Below, in pieces: positions 33,621 through 44,947 of a stretch of DNA of 64,000 nt. Numbering within the stretch: the first letter of the stretch is position 1; each line of letters starts with the position of its first letter. The notes under the pieces are model-generated. The model saw only the letters and a program-made list of their open reading frames with translations. It was not told the DNA's origin and ran no database searches. The position numbers and the translations under genes are program-made. The DNA comes from Undaria pinnatifida (lineage: Eukaryota; Sar; Phaeophyceae; Laminariales; Alariaceae), in assembly GCA_012845835.1 (NCBI GenBank), contig JABAKD010000019.1, positions 12,665,344 to 12,729,343 on the forward strand. The letters run 5' to 3'.

Positions 33621-34479
33621 TGAACATGAAAGCCGCTGACCAGGACCATGGACTAGGCACAAAAAAAAGAGAGTTATTGTTGCAAGGCAAGCAATGAGAT
33701 TACGACCAGTTTGGGTTATAATGCCGTTCGTTACAACTGGAAACCCCTTTTTGGGGACAATTACTTGGAATTAGTATAGGGAGAGGTTTCGGGGCTCTGA
33801 AGGGGTGGTTAGGGAGCGCCGTCGTTCAGGAGATGTTTTTGCCAAAAGTTGTGCTACCTCAATCGTAGCACCTGTCTAGTCCAACTAGTCCAACTAAGTC
33901 ACAGGCACGATTAGTGCCGCGACACAAATAAGTAACGTTGTCGTGACTTGACCATGAATTAAGCGCCGTTGTCCCGTTATTGTTATATCTGTTGTCCGCC
34001 CCGCTTCACTCTTTTCCCTTCCTGCTGGTTCTTGGTTTAGCTTGCGCGTTGCCTCTCTCTGCCACATGTTACGGTAGCTTCTTGCGGCGTTGCTTATTTT
34101 GTCTGCGAGTGGTGCTTTTGTGCTTGTCTTGGTCTTGGGGGTAATAGTGCTGCCTCAACCGTTCTTTGTGCTCCTTAAAGACATCCAATGCAATCCAGCA
34201 CGCCTATGAAGGCTATACTTGGTGCCCGTTTACGACTGGAAACCCTTTTCGGGAATAAATTACTTGCAGGTAGTGTAGGAAGAGTTTTTGGGGCTTCAAA
34301 GGGTTTATTGGGACAAATAACGGCGGTGTCGACTATAGTCCAAGCTGCACGTGTAGACTACTTCGTATGGAGTGTTCTTTGCGACACGTACAGTACAGCA
34401 GTAGAGGACACTTCAATGACGTAATATCATTGCTTGCAGTCTTGTTAATGCTTCATGGTTACACACAGCAATGTTGTAC

Positions 34480-34600
34480 CAGATACTTATCGGTGTTGTG
34501 CGCCAATCGGCTCGGGAGCGGTCGATTCAGTGTCCGTTTTATGTACTTATCGGTGTTGTGCGCCAATCGGCTCGGGAGCGGTCGATTCAGCGTCCTTTTT
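34480..34600 (+). repeat. Perfect direct duplication, unit of about 60 bases
   Basis: ACTTATCGGTGTTGTGCGCC, then AATCGGCTCGGGAGCGGTCG, then ATTCAG is repeated exactly with a period of about 60 bases. A second pair of direct repeats (CTTCCACAGGCGTGTACAGA, then GTACGCAAGCTCACACACTA) lies at about 34790 and 34868. Confidence 0.85.
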
Positions 34601-36654
34601 ATGTCCGTGCGTGGGTGTGTGTGATTGCCGTGAAGAACACAGGGGTAATATTAACGAGTACACACGCTCACACACTACTAAACCTAGCCCTAACCCCTTA
34701 TGACCCTAGCCCGTGCGTGGGCACTTGCGCAGCCCGTGCGTGGGCACCTCCGTACGCATGTGCGTGCGCGTGTGCGCAGTGTGTGCGTGCTTCCACAGGC
34801 GTGTACAGAGTACGCAAGCTCACACACTATCCCCAACCCGCGTGTGCGCAGTGTGTGCGTTGCGTGCTTCCACAGGCGTGTACAGAGTACGCAAGCTCAC
34901 ACACTACCCCCAACCCTATCCCTATCTAACCTAACTCAACCATGCGGTGCGTGCGTGAGTGGCATCACAAATCCACCAACTAACCCTTCCCCTAACCCTG
35001 ACAAAGTGCCCTCAGCCCTACTACATCGTTAGTACTAGTCTTACGTAGCAACTACAGCAAGCAATGAAAGAAGCGAGTTGTGTGTTGATTGTATCGCCTC
35101 ATCGCCCGCTCCCCGAGACTGAACTCGGAGCGAAGTAGTACCTGGCATGACTGACGGGTGCTGAACTTTTGTACAATGCGATCGTGCTGAACGACAACAC
35201 CCTCTGCTGATGCCGCACGAGTTTGTAGTACTGCATACCAGGTAGCACTGTACATGCAGCGTTGTAACCGGTTTGCTAGTACGAAATGGGCCTACTCCAC
35301 GCCGAAGTAGTTTGTCCGCAGAAAAACACGACGTAATTCACAAGGAGATGATCCTTGTTTAGCGTTATTGCGATCCCGGTGTGGGGACAAACACTGGGGA
35401 AATTGTCTAATATTTTTATCATATTAGCAGCTGGGAAAAGGTTGTTAGTGAAGAGGGCTCCTGTTGTGCTCTCCTCGCTCTCTCGGTACTTGTGCGATTG
35501 CCGGTGCGATTACCGGTGCGATTACCGGTACGATTAATTATCGGTGGGTATCTTAGCGCTGATGGACCGCATATCATACGTTTGCAGTATACCAGGTAGG
35601 TACTTGGCATATGCTTGCATATGTGATATTGGACGTTTGTCGTCTACGAGGTATTATACATGCTCCCGCTGTGCCTGGCTGGCATAGTGCTGGGTACTGT
35701 TGACTGAGCCAATGTAAATTCGCCAACTACAAACACCTACGCTGAGCAAAGCTGATACCCTAGTGTGACACGCCAGTAGAAAAACGCCTGCGTACCATAT
35801 TGTTCGCTTTGTGAGCAAAGCTGAAGCCTTGCTGCTGCGACACCAAAACCTCGGGCATGGGCTATTTGATTATACCCTGCTAGCCAACAAGAAACTCTTT
35901 ATCTGAGGAAAGCTGAAACCTTGCTGCGACACCAACCTCGAACATAGGCTATGTACGTTTTGTGCAATATATACCCTAGACAGGACTTTGTGCGCAGGCA
36001 GCGCTTGTCTGTCGCCGAGCGTCATTGCTTAGTTTATTGAAACTTTTATCCAAAATTTTGAGCGTAGTAGACTATTATGTTATGAACTAAAATAGCGTTT
36101 TCACACACCGCTTCGGTTCACACACCGCCTCCGAGCTACAATATATCCCTGCGTCACCTGCTTGCACCCATACTTCGGAGTATGTTGCACATTGCTAATA
36201 ATATTGAAATCGTTAAGTTCTTCTTACACCTTTTTTTTTTTCTTGGCTCTTAAGGCTATTATATTACTCCAATTCGAGCATATAGCTGCACTCCAATTGG
36301 CGTAATAACCCGAAACTAACCCGGGAAGAGGCACATGTGTACGGAAATGACCACTCCGAAGGAAAGCCTTGCTTGCTTGTACCCTTGTGCCCTGGTACCT
36401 GGTAGTATTTTGGGTACATAGCGCTTGCCCCCCAGATTCGTTTCTTGTTTCTTGGTGTATAGTTCGGAGTATTTAGTTATTCAGATTTTCTACTCTCGCG
36501 CACCGCCCCCAAGACCGAACGCCGATGTTTCTGAACCTGGTTGTTTCTTGCTCGTGGGCATTTGACATGCAGTGGCTCCCTCGATGAAAGAGGGCACCCC
36601 GTGACAGGCCATTTCTAGCACTCTTAATCGCATATTGCTCTTATTTGTAGCGGG

Positions 36655-36860
36655 AAAAAATGGCTTTTAGTACGTAGGCGAGATATGCCGATTTGGCCGC
36701 TCTTGACCCTTTTTTGGCACCGCAGTGCCGGCATGGGGACAAAACACTTGGAATTGGACTAGGCAGTCCCGGCAAGGGGACAAAACACTTGCTGTTAGAC
36801 TAGGATCATTGTAGGAGTTGGTGTTAGACTAGGATCATCGTAGGAGTTGGAAATGGGTTA
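36655..36860 (+). repeat. Dispersed family with GAGATATGCCGATTT, copy 1
   Basis: ATGGCTTTTAGTACG, GCGAGATATGCCGATTTGGC, CACCGCAGTGCCGGCATGGG, GACAAAACACTTGGAATTGG and TAGGAGTTGGAAATG also occur, diverged, at about 60630-60757. An internal segment is duplicated in this copy. Confidence 0.65.
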
Positions 36861-37924
36861 ACCAACCCCTTTAGAGCCCCCAAATCCCTCCCTATACTAA
36901 ATTCAAGTAAAATTGTAACAAAAAGGGGTTTCCAGTTGTAAAAACGAATGCTCTTATCTTGGGCGCTCTTATACCGGAGTACCCACTGCTGTATATATTA
37001 TGTACCAGGTATAAACTAAGATGTAAACTCGCTCGAAAGTTCGGAAGGTGTTACTTGGTCGGCTGGCTGCTTGCGCGGTGGCTAAATTAAAATGTTTAGC
37101 TTTGAAGGGCTATATATTTTCCCGCTTTTCAACTCGCGACAGACAGACAAACGCCCCCCCCCCGGGATTTCAAGCGAACCACATCCCGAAGTTGTGCTGT
37201 ACAACTGTGTACAGAGATAGGAAGAAAGTGGGCCTCAGGTTCTTGGTGGGTTGTTTCGTGGAAACTAATTTGAAATGTAATTTCCGTTCCAATGTTATTT
37301 TCGAAGCTTCTTGTTCAAAAAGTGATCCCGCGGCAAGGCAGCACGGAGACAGCTAGTAAAGTAACACAGCAATTTGCCGGCGCAGCACGGAGACAGTAGT
37401 AGTAGCACAGCAGTAGCGCAGTGTACGCGAGTATTACACGGCACACACGATAACGCCTCCGTAGAGGTGACGACGTTCATGCGGTTCCTACCTGTTTAAT
37501 GTCATGCTGTACGGAAACGGGCTTCATACGTATCGTAGAGATATATGCATAGATTTTTTATCCTATATAGATTTTTTATCCCCACTTATCATATCATAGA
37601 CTCCTTTTTTTTTTCTCCTTCACGAGCATGGTCAATAAATAAATATACGCCAGTCAGTCGACCATTTTTTTTTTTCAAGTTTCGGAGCGGGGGGGGTCGA
37701 GGGGGAGGGAGGGGGTTGGAACCGTCACTTTTGCTTTCAATTCAACTCGCAGGAGCGCTGTTACGGTCAACGCTATCTTACTACCTTTATCTATTTTCTT
37801 CAACAGTTCGCTTCATTTTCCATCAGTTTTATTTCCGGCTTGGCGTCGTTCTTTCTAGTCGGGCCGTGGTCACAGGTGTCTTGCCTGCCCCCCCCCCCCC
37901 GCGGTAGTTGACGTTGTCAATAGT

Positions 37925-38215
37925 ATGTTTTGAGCTGGGTCCCCACAAGACCTCCTATGGGAACCCACGGCATACCGTGGAACCCGGGAACCCACGGCAT
38001 ACCGTGGAACCCGTGGGGCTCCCATGGGACGTCCCACGGGCCCACACTGTTTTTCTCGGTGTCCCACGAGATACCTTTGATAAACCTAAATGCTCCACGG
38101 TAAAGGTTATGCCGTGGGGTCCCACGGAAACCCGTGGGACTCCCATGGGACGTCCCACGATACCGCACGGTTTTTTAGCGGTTCCTCGCGGTAAGGCTCA
38201 CGGGATTCCGGGATA
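37925..38215. repeat. CCACGG hairpin cluster
   Basis: CCACGGCATACCGTGG, a six-base stem with a four-base loop, occurs twice. Several copies and inverses of CTCCCATGGGACGTCCCACG follow. The block can fold extensively. Open frames on both strands through it are repeats only. Confidence 0.7.
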
Positions 38216-39029
38216 GACACAATGGTATAATACCGTCACCTTACACACGCCGGTCCCGGGTTTTCTTTGCCCAGTTACAGAGTAGTTGTCTCGGCGAAAA
38301 AAAAGGCTGTTGTAGTGCCTACGAGTGTAAAACGAGCGGTAGACCTCATGACTTATGGCGCGCTATGGTTGAAAAGCACACTGCTGTGTGCGATGAGAGA
38401 GCAGTAGACGCTGCCACGTATTCGACGCTGTGGTTAACGCACACTACTGTGTTCGACACGAGGAGGACTGGTGCTAGTCATTGGTTGATTGGGTTGGGAT
38501 TAGGATTCGGGGTAGGGATATATACACGTATTCGTGTTGTATACAGCAGTGACCCTCAGCCATAATATCGAATGACAACTGGTCAGCCGCCTTCTTAAAC
38601 TTTCAGAGCCCTATCTCCTTTTCGCTTTCCTCGTGTGTCCCTTGCCATCTCCAGAAGAAGGGCTTGTTCAAACTTGTCAAAATCAGTATTCCGGTGTACC
38701 GCTTTTGCGACATTGTGGTTGACGCGCACTGTGTACGACAGACAGACACGAAAGAGGACTATAATAGCCCTAAACATCGGTTGAAAAACTACCAAGCCAT
38801 TGGAAGGAAACATTTTAAAGATGAAATTTTACAAGGGGCCGTCTAAATGTTACCAGGTGTCCCTGGTAGGAACTGCCTAAAGGTAAGCCCCTCCCTCCCT
38901 GGGAGGTAATACCTATGTATAAACCATGCAAGGAACTACCTAAGTATAAGCCCCTGAAAGCAAGTACCTAAATACACGGCTAGCCCCCCTAGCCACTACC
39001 GCCAATAGGAAACACGCGCTGCTGTAGAT

Positions 39030-39365
39030 CATTCACATCACTAGATCATTCAGATTACTAGATCATTCAGATCCTGGTAGATCATTCAGTTCACTAGATC
39101 ATTCTGATCACTAGATCATTCAGATCACTAGATCATTCAGATCCTGGTAGATCATTCAGATCACTAGATCATTCAGATCACTAGATCATTCAGATCACTA
39201 GATCATTCAGATCACTAGATCATTCAGATCACTAGATCATTCAGATCACTAGATCATTCAGATCACTAATATTCACATTATTAAATCATTCAGATCACTA
39301 GATGATTCAGATCACTAGATGATTCAGATCACTAGATCATTCAGATCACTAGATCATTCAGATGA
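39030..39365 (+). repeat. 17-base satellite upstream of CDH1
   Basis: About 20 units of CACTAGATCATTCAGAT run head to tail with occasional variants (TCCTGGTAGATCATTCAGA). The following AGATCATCCGGCAACATGAT segment also recurs alone near 55503-55620. The unit contains no spacer variation, so it is not a CRISPR array. Confidence 0.9.
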
Positions 39366-39477
39366 TGCAGATCATCCGGCAACATGATCTGTAGGCCATA
39401 CAGATCATGTTGACCAGGGATCTATCTGTCTTCTCTGAAAGATGCGGATCTTGAAAAAGAGCTGATCCGTTGGAGGT

Positions 39478-39945
39478 GTGCAACAACCTTGCTTGCACAG
39501 CCTTGCTTGCAAAGCCTTGCTTGCACAACCTTGCTTGCACAGCCTTGCTTGCACAGCCTTGCTGGCAGAGCCTTGCTGGCACAGCCTTGCTGGCACAGCC
39601 TTGCTTGCACGACTGTCTTTACGAGACCTTCCTTGCCCAACCTTGCCCAACCTGGCGCATCCTTGCCCGGTTTGCTTGCTCTTATGTTTGCCCTTTCGCT
39701 TGTTCTTTTGCTTTCACCTTTGCGCATGCATGTATGCATTCCGTCGTTCGCTGCCGTTCTCGCTCTAAGTTTTTAGTCGACTGCCTCGCTGCCTGTTTGC
39801 TTGCTTGCTCGCTTGCATGCGTGCTTGCTTGCTCGCTTGCGTGCATGCTTGCTTGCTGGTGTGCGTGCGTGCGTGTTTGCTTGCATCCGTGTTTGCGTGT
39901 TTGCGTGCGTGCTTGCTTGCTTGCATACGTGCTTGCTCACTTTCT
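39478..39945 (+). repeat. CCTTGCTTGCACAG and TTGC repeat tract
   Basis: Repeats of 14-15 bases (CCTTGCTTGCACAG and variants) run to about 39625, then irregular TTGC/GTGC tetramers to about 39945. Open frames here read as Cys/Leu/Ala repeats on both strands. The tract ends about 165 bases before the CDH1 start codon, so it lies in its 5' region. Confidence 0.85.
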
Positions 39946-40110
39946 TTTGGTATGCTCGCTGGCTTGCTGACGCGCTCGCTCTATCGATCGCTTTCAATCC
40001 GATCCCTTCCTCCAAATAAACAACAGGCGCGACTGGGCGGGATAAGCGTGAAGAAGAGACGGGCGAGGGTGCTCAAGTTCCCGCCATCAATCACAGGCGA
40101 ACACTCCAGC

Positions 40111-43100
40111 ATGGCCGCTGCCCTGCCCGGCACAATCCCCCCGTCTCCGTCCCCGCCATCTTCGAGGGGAAACCCAAGCGCAATACGGAATTATGCGGAG
40201 GGGAAAGGGGACGAGGAAAGGCGGGGGAGGGACCGGCCAGAGCCCCCGATTGTCACGCGAGGTACCCGGCAAACCTCTATGCTGGAATATTACTTTGAGA
40301 AGGAGGCGGGAGGGAGGGGGGCTGATTCTGCCCCCGCCCCCCCTGCCAGGGGTGTTATAACGCCGACTTTGCGACCGCCGCCGCCGCCACCACCAGTACC
40401 GTCGATGTCCTCGCTTGAGCTTGAGGGGAGAAGTAGTAGTAGCCAGCAACAATTGAGACATCGACACCAGTTGGGTGTGGAGACGGATGCTTTGATGGGC
40501 CCAGAAGGAGGGGCGTCAGCAACGGAGGCGGTGGCGGCGGCGAACGCAGCGGCGAGAGTGGCAGTGGAGGTAGGGGAGGGAGCCGCTTCAGGCTCTTCTA
40601 CCTTGGTGGATGACATGGACACTGAGGATGATGATGTGAATAGCAGCTTGGAGCAGCAGCAGCAGCAAATACGTCAACAACAGCAGCAGCAAGACCAACA
40701 ACAACGGTTGCGACGGCACCCCGCTTCCCCTGTAGAAGTTGCTAGCGCTGGTGGCGGCGGCGGCGCAAACACGCCTACGCCTTCCCCGGGGACGCCGGTT
40801 CGCCACCCCCCCCCCTCCCCATCCGGGGGGCTCTTTCTTGGGGGAGGAGGAATGTCGGTAACGGCCTCGCTCACAGATCGAGGGGGGAGCGTAGTGGGCA
40901 TTAGTAGCCCAACTGCCGCAGGCGGCAACAACAACACCGGTGGCGGTGGTGGTGACATAAGCAGTGGATTCCACAACCAAGCCATCTACAGCGACCGCTT
41001 TATCCCGGCGCGCCACGGTTCGTTACTAGAAACGGGAAGCCCCTTTTTGGCGGGTTCTCCGGGATCTGCTGGTCGAGGCGTGAAAGGCCTCTTCTCCTCA
41101 ACTTCCCTTTCCGCTGTTTCTGGCCCGGGGGGGGGGGGGGGGACCCCTGCTTCTGCCGCTGCTGCTGCCGGGCGTAGAGAAGGTGCTGCACGAGGAGGTG
41201 GGATGTTTGGGGGGGGGGGAGGGGGGGGTGGTGGCGGGGGAGCAGGCGGAGCTGCTAGAAGATTAGAGGCTGCGGACCCGGGCGGCATTCGTGGGACGGA
41301 GGGCGCCGTTATCGCAGCGCAAGGGAGGTCTGCGGGAGGGGGAGCTGGGGGTGGGGGGGCGGGGGCGGGGGGGGGGGGCGGGGGGGGGGGGGGGGAGCGG
41401 GGGGAGCGGGGGGAGCGGGGGCAGCGGCTGCCGCTGCTGGTGGCGGAGCTGCGGGGGGTGGGGGGACGGCGGGGGTGGGGAGTCCGGAGTACTGGCCGTA
41501 TGGGTCGAGCGCCACGGACGCTCAGAAGGAAGGGCAAACGATGCTGAATATGCTGCTGAGGAGTGAGCTGCTGGGAGGGGACTCGGCTTCATCGACGGCG
41601 GCGGCATCGCCTGCGCGTGCGGAGCAGATGGGAGGCTCGGCGTGGAGGGGGGTGGGGAGGGGGGAGGTGGGGGCGGGGAGAGCTCTGACGCCGTCCCCGA
41701 ATGTGTTTCGGTTTAAGGTGGGTGGTTGGGAGGATTGGTCGTGTGGATGAGTTGGTGGGTGGGTGGGTGCGCGGAGGGGGGGGGGAGTTAAGAGCGGTTA
41801 GGTGAGAGAAGGTGGGGGGTGGGGGTGGGTGGGGTAGAAGGGGAGGGGAGAGGGGGGCGGGGAGGGGGGGGGGGGGGAACGAGACTTAAGTCCGTTGAGG
41901 CATGTGTGCGTGCGGGAGGGGGGAAGGGGGGGGTACGGTGTCGTGATTTGCCTAGGCGGCGATATGGGGTCAGTAGCAACTGTACGCACTTTTTGGGGGA
42001 TGCTCTACTTGAAATTGGTGTGGATTGTTTATCTGCAGTAGCAATACAGGTTAAAAATAGCGACCTTTGTTTGTTTTTGTTTCTGTTTTTTTCTTGTCCG
42101 TCCGCAGGTACCACGGCAATCGTACGAGGACGACGTGAAGATGACGTACTCGATATCACCCGTAAGCCTGTCGACGCGATTACTGTCCAAGCCCAGCAAG
42201 GTCAAGCGAAAGATACCCAAGATACCCTTCAAGGTCCGTTACTGTTAATTTGAGCCAAGGAAGTCGGTCAGCTTATCTATCAACAGTCTGGAGTCATGTT
42301 TGCAGATATACCTTTCAGGGTAAGCCACTTATTCGCTTGGCGAATCAAAGCGATCAGTCAATCTAGTCAGGAGTCATGTGTGCAGAGACACCCTTCACGG
42401 CGAGCCAAGTCACTCAATTCATCTACTCAGCCAATCAAATCAGTCAACCAATGAAACCAGTAAGAACCCAATGAACTTAGCCAATCAAGATCACTCACGA
42501 AAGCTCTACTCTACCCATCAAATCTATCGGCCAATGAAATAAACCTCCGCCAACTAAATCATCGTTCACTCTCAGCCGTTCAAACAGGTCAGCTAAGCTA
42601 ATTCAATCGCTCAGCCAACAAAAAAAAACAACCATGTAGTCATAGTAAAACAAACCTATCAGCCAATCAAAAAAGCATGTACTCTTGAAAAAATAAGCAT
42701 CCAAGTCAGTTTCACTCATGTTGGACCGTTAGACAGGTGACAATGGAAGGCCAAGCAAAGGTTTAAAATTCCCGAAGATCCCAGCCAAACTCTGCCTGGA
42801 CGGTCGTCTATGGACCCATTTTTTTTTTTTTGGAACTTTCCAATTTTCCGGAAAAACTGATTTCTCGGGGCGATCTTGGCCAGCATCTATCTGCTTGAGA
42901 AGTTTGGAAGCAGATCGCGGATTAGACGCGGCGTGATTTCGTGTGTTCCACACCCTTCGTTCGACGAAATCGACGACAGCGTCGTGAACTCTGAACGTGG
43001 TGAGCTCGTTAGGGGCTCCGACCCCCCCTTGGTGTACAGTGCTCACTCTACGGCCGGTGGTTTGTGGCGGGCGCCGATTAGGCTTTTGTTAAAAATACGT

Positions 43101-44894
43101 TTGGCGGCTGGTGTGTAGAAAACTGAGACGACAACTCTCTATAGTCTCCCAACGCAAAAATTATAATTTGAAGCGGATTTGACGGAGGACCACAGGACAA
43201 CACAAGCAACCTGTCACGCTCTAGGGCATGGATCTAGACGAACTCTTGAGCGCTGTCACGCATACTCATGTGACCTTGTCCGGAACGAAGAGGAGTGATC
43301 GTGGGCTGTCTCTTATCTCGAGATAGAAGGTCAATCATGTTTGGTGGTCAGTGACAGTGTTGGTCAAGGCTTGATGGAAAATTGGCAAATTGACCACTTG
43401 GGCCGCATGCATGACCCAAAAAAGGTCCACAAAAAAAAACAGTTCAACTGATTTTTCCCCGTAGCGACGTTACCCGGAATCTTCAAGAAACAACCCCAAA
43501 AAAAGTTTGGAAACTTTTTGGTCAAACAAACTGTTGTCCATAGCGTCGGCCCAAGGCGGAAGTTTTTTTTCTCCTATTTTTCGTTCGTTCTTGAGCAAGT
43601 TTTCCACGGCACATGCGTGGGGGCATCGAGCTCACCACCGAGCTATTGGATCTAAGATGAAACGACGGCGTAACTAACGATGCGGCGCAACTCCTATTCG
43701 AACAGGTACTGGATGCACCGCAACTCCAGGACGACTTCTACCTTAACCTCGTGGACTGGTCTTCGCTGAATGTGCTGGCCGTCGGGTTGGGGGCGTGCGT
43801 TTACCTCTGGAGTGCCTGCACGAGTAAGGTGTGGTGATTGAGCACTTTATGTACTGCATGTGCGTTGTGAAGGTGTCTCTCTAGATCAAGGCTACGGTAG
43901 GGGGGGTACCCCCAATTTTCACTCCCGGTTCAAAGCCAAAAAAGGGTATACCTCTAGAGGTATCAAGGCTACGGTAGGGGGGTACCCCCAATCTTCACTC
44001 CCGGGTCAAAGCCAAAAAACGGTATACCTCTTAGATCAAGGCCACGGTAGGGGGGGTACCCCCAATTTTCACTCCCGGGTCAAAGCCAAAAAAGGGTATA
44101 CCTCTTGTACGGTAGGGGGGTACCCCCAATTTTCACTTTTGGGTCAGATCCAAAAAAGGGTACAAAAGAAGCCAAAAAAGGGTGTACCTCTAGTACTGTA
44201 TCCTGTTTTGGCTTTGACCCGGGAGTGAAAATTGAGGGTACCCCCCTATCGTAGCCCTGTCCTCATGTGAGAAGTCTCAAGTGACTGGTCTATCGTACTG
44301 TTATTGCTGCTGCTCCTACTGCTTGCGCCTTTTTTTTTTTTTTTTTTTTTTCATCCGGCGGATGGGGAAAAAAAAAGCTCAAGCTCACCACGATTCCACG
44401 TATTTTCATACGCGTCGTGTGTCAATTTAACTCGATTGTATTCGCGTCGTGTGTCAATTTAACTCATTTGTATTCGCGTCGTGTGTCAATTTAACTCGAT
44501 TGTATTCGCGATCTTTTTTTTTTTTTTTTTTTTTTCGATCCTCCTGGGGATCCGGGTAAAAAAAGCTTAAGCTCCATACACTTTCGTTTGTGTACCAGTT
44601 TTCGTCCATCTGCAGAACGCAGACTTTGTGTCAAGCGATCCAGACTTGCACTGGTGCTGTTATGTTGCTGCTGCTGATAACGCTCAAAATTTCTTGTGCT
44701 GTTCACATTCTTCTGCTACTCTACTGCTGCTGCTAAATGTTAACGCTTGTATCGCTGTCAGTGCTTCTGTCAACGCTTCTGCTATGCTGGTCCTGCTTCT
44801 GCTACTGCTCGTGCTCCTGCTATTACTGCTGCTGCGATCGTCACTACTACTGCTCCTGCTACAGCTGCTGCCACTGCCACTACTACACCTACAC

Positions 44895-44947
<53 letters not shown>

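Larger units (their letters stand above)
28969..40110. other. 11-kb gene-poor region between the LHC and CDH1 genes
   Basis: No conserved coding exon was recognised on either strand. The region holds diverged duplicated blocks (about 30100-30250 and 30360-30500), a GTT microsatellite (30778-30806), an interrupted inverted-repeat element (32017-32538), a repeat cluster at 33.1-33.6 kb, telomere-like G/C-skewed words (31.9, 34.7-35.0, 38.5 kb), a triplicated AGCAAAGCTGA block (35740-35950), CCACGG hairpins (37.9-38.2 kb) and a 17-base satellite just before CDH1. Confidence 0.45.

Noticed and set aside
39030-39365. Possible CRISPR-like array (short regular repeats)
   Set aside because: Units of 17 bases are directly adjacent with no unique spacers, in a eukaryotic genome.
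39805-40110. N-terminal extension of CDH1 from an upstream ATG in the same open frame
   Set aside because: The added residues are Cys/Leu/Ala repeats from the TTGC tract; the ATG at 40111 has a better context.
40087-41607. Minus-strand Pro-rich open frames opposite CDH1 exon 1
   Set aside because: They are antisense to Gly/Ser/Gln codon runs and show no domain or splice logic.
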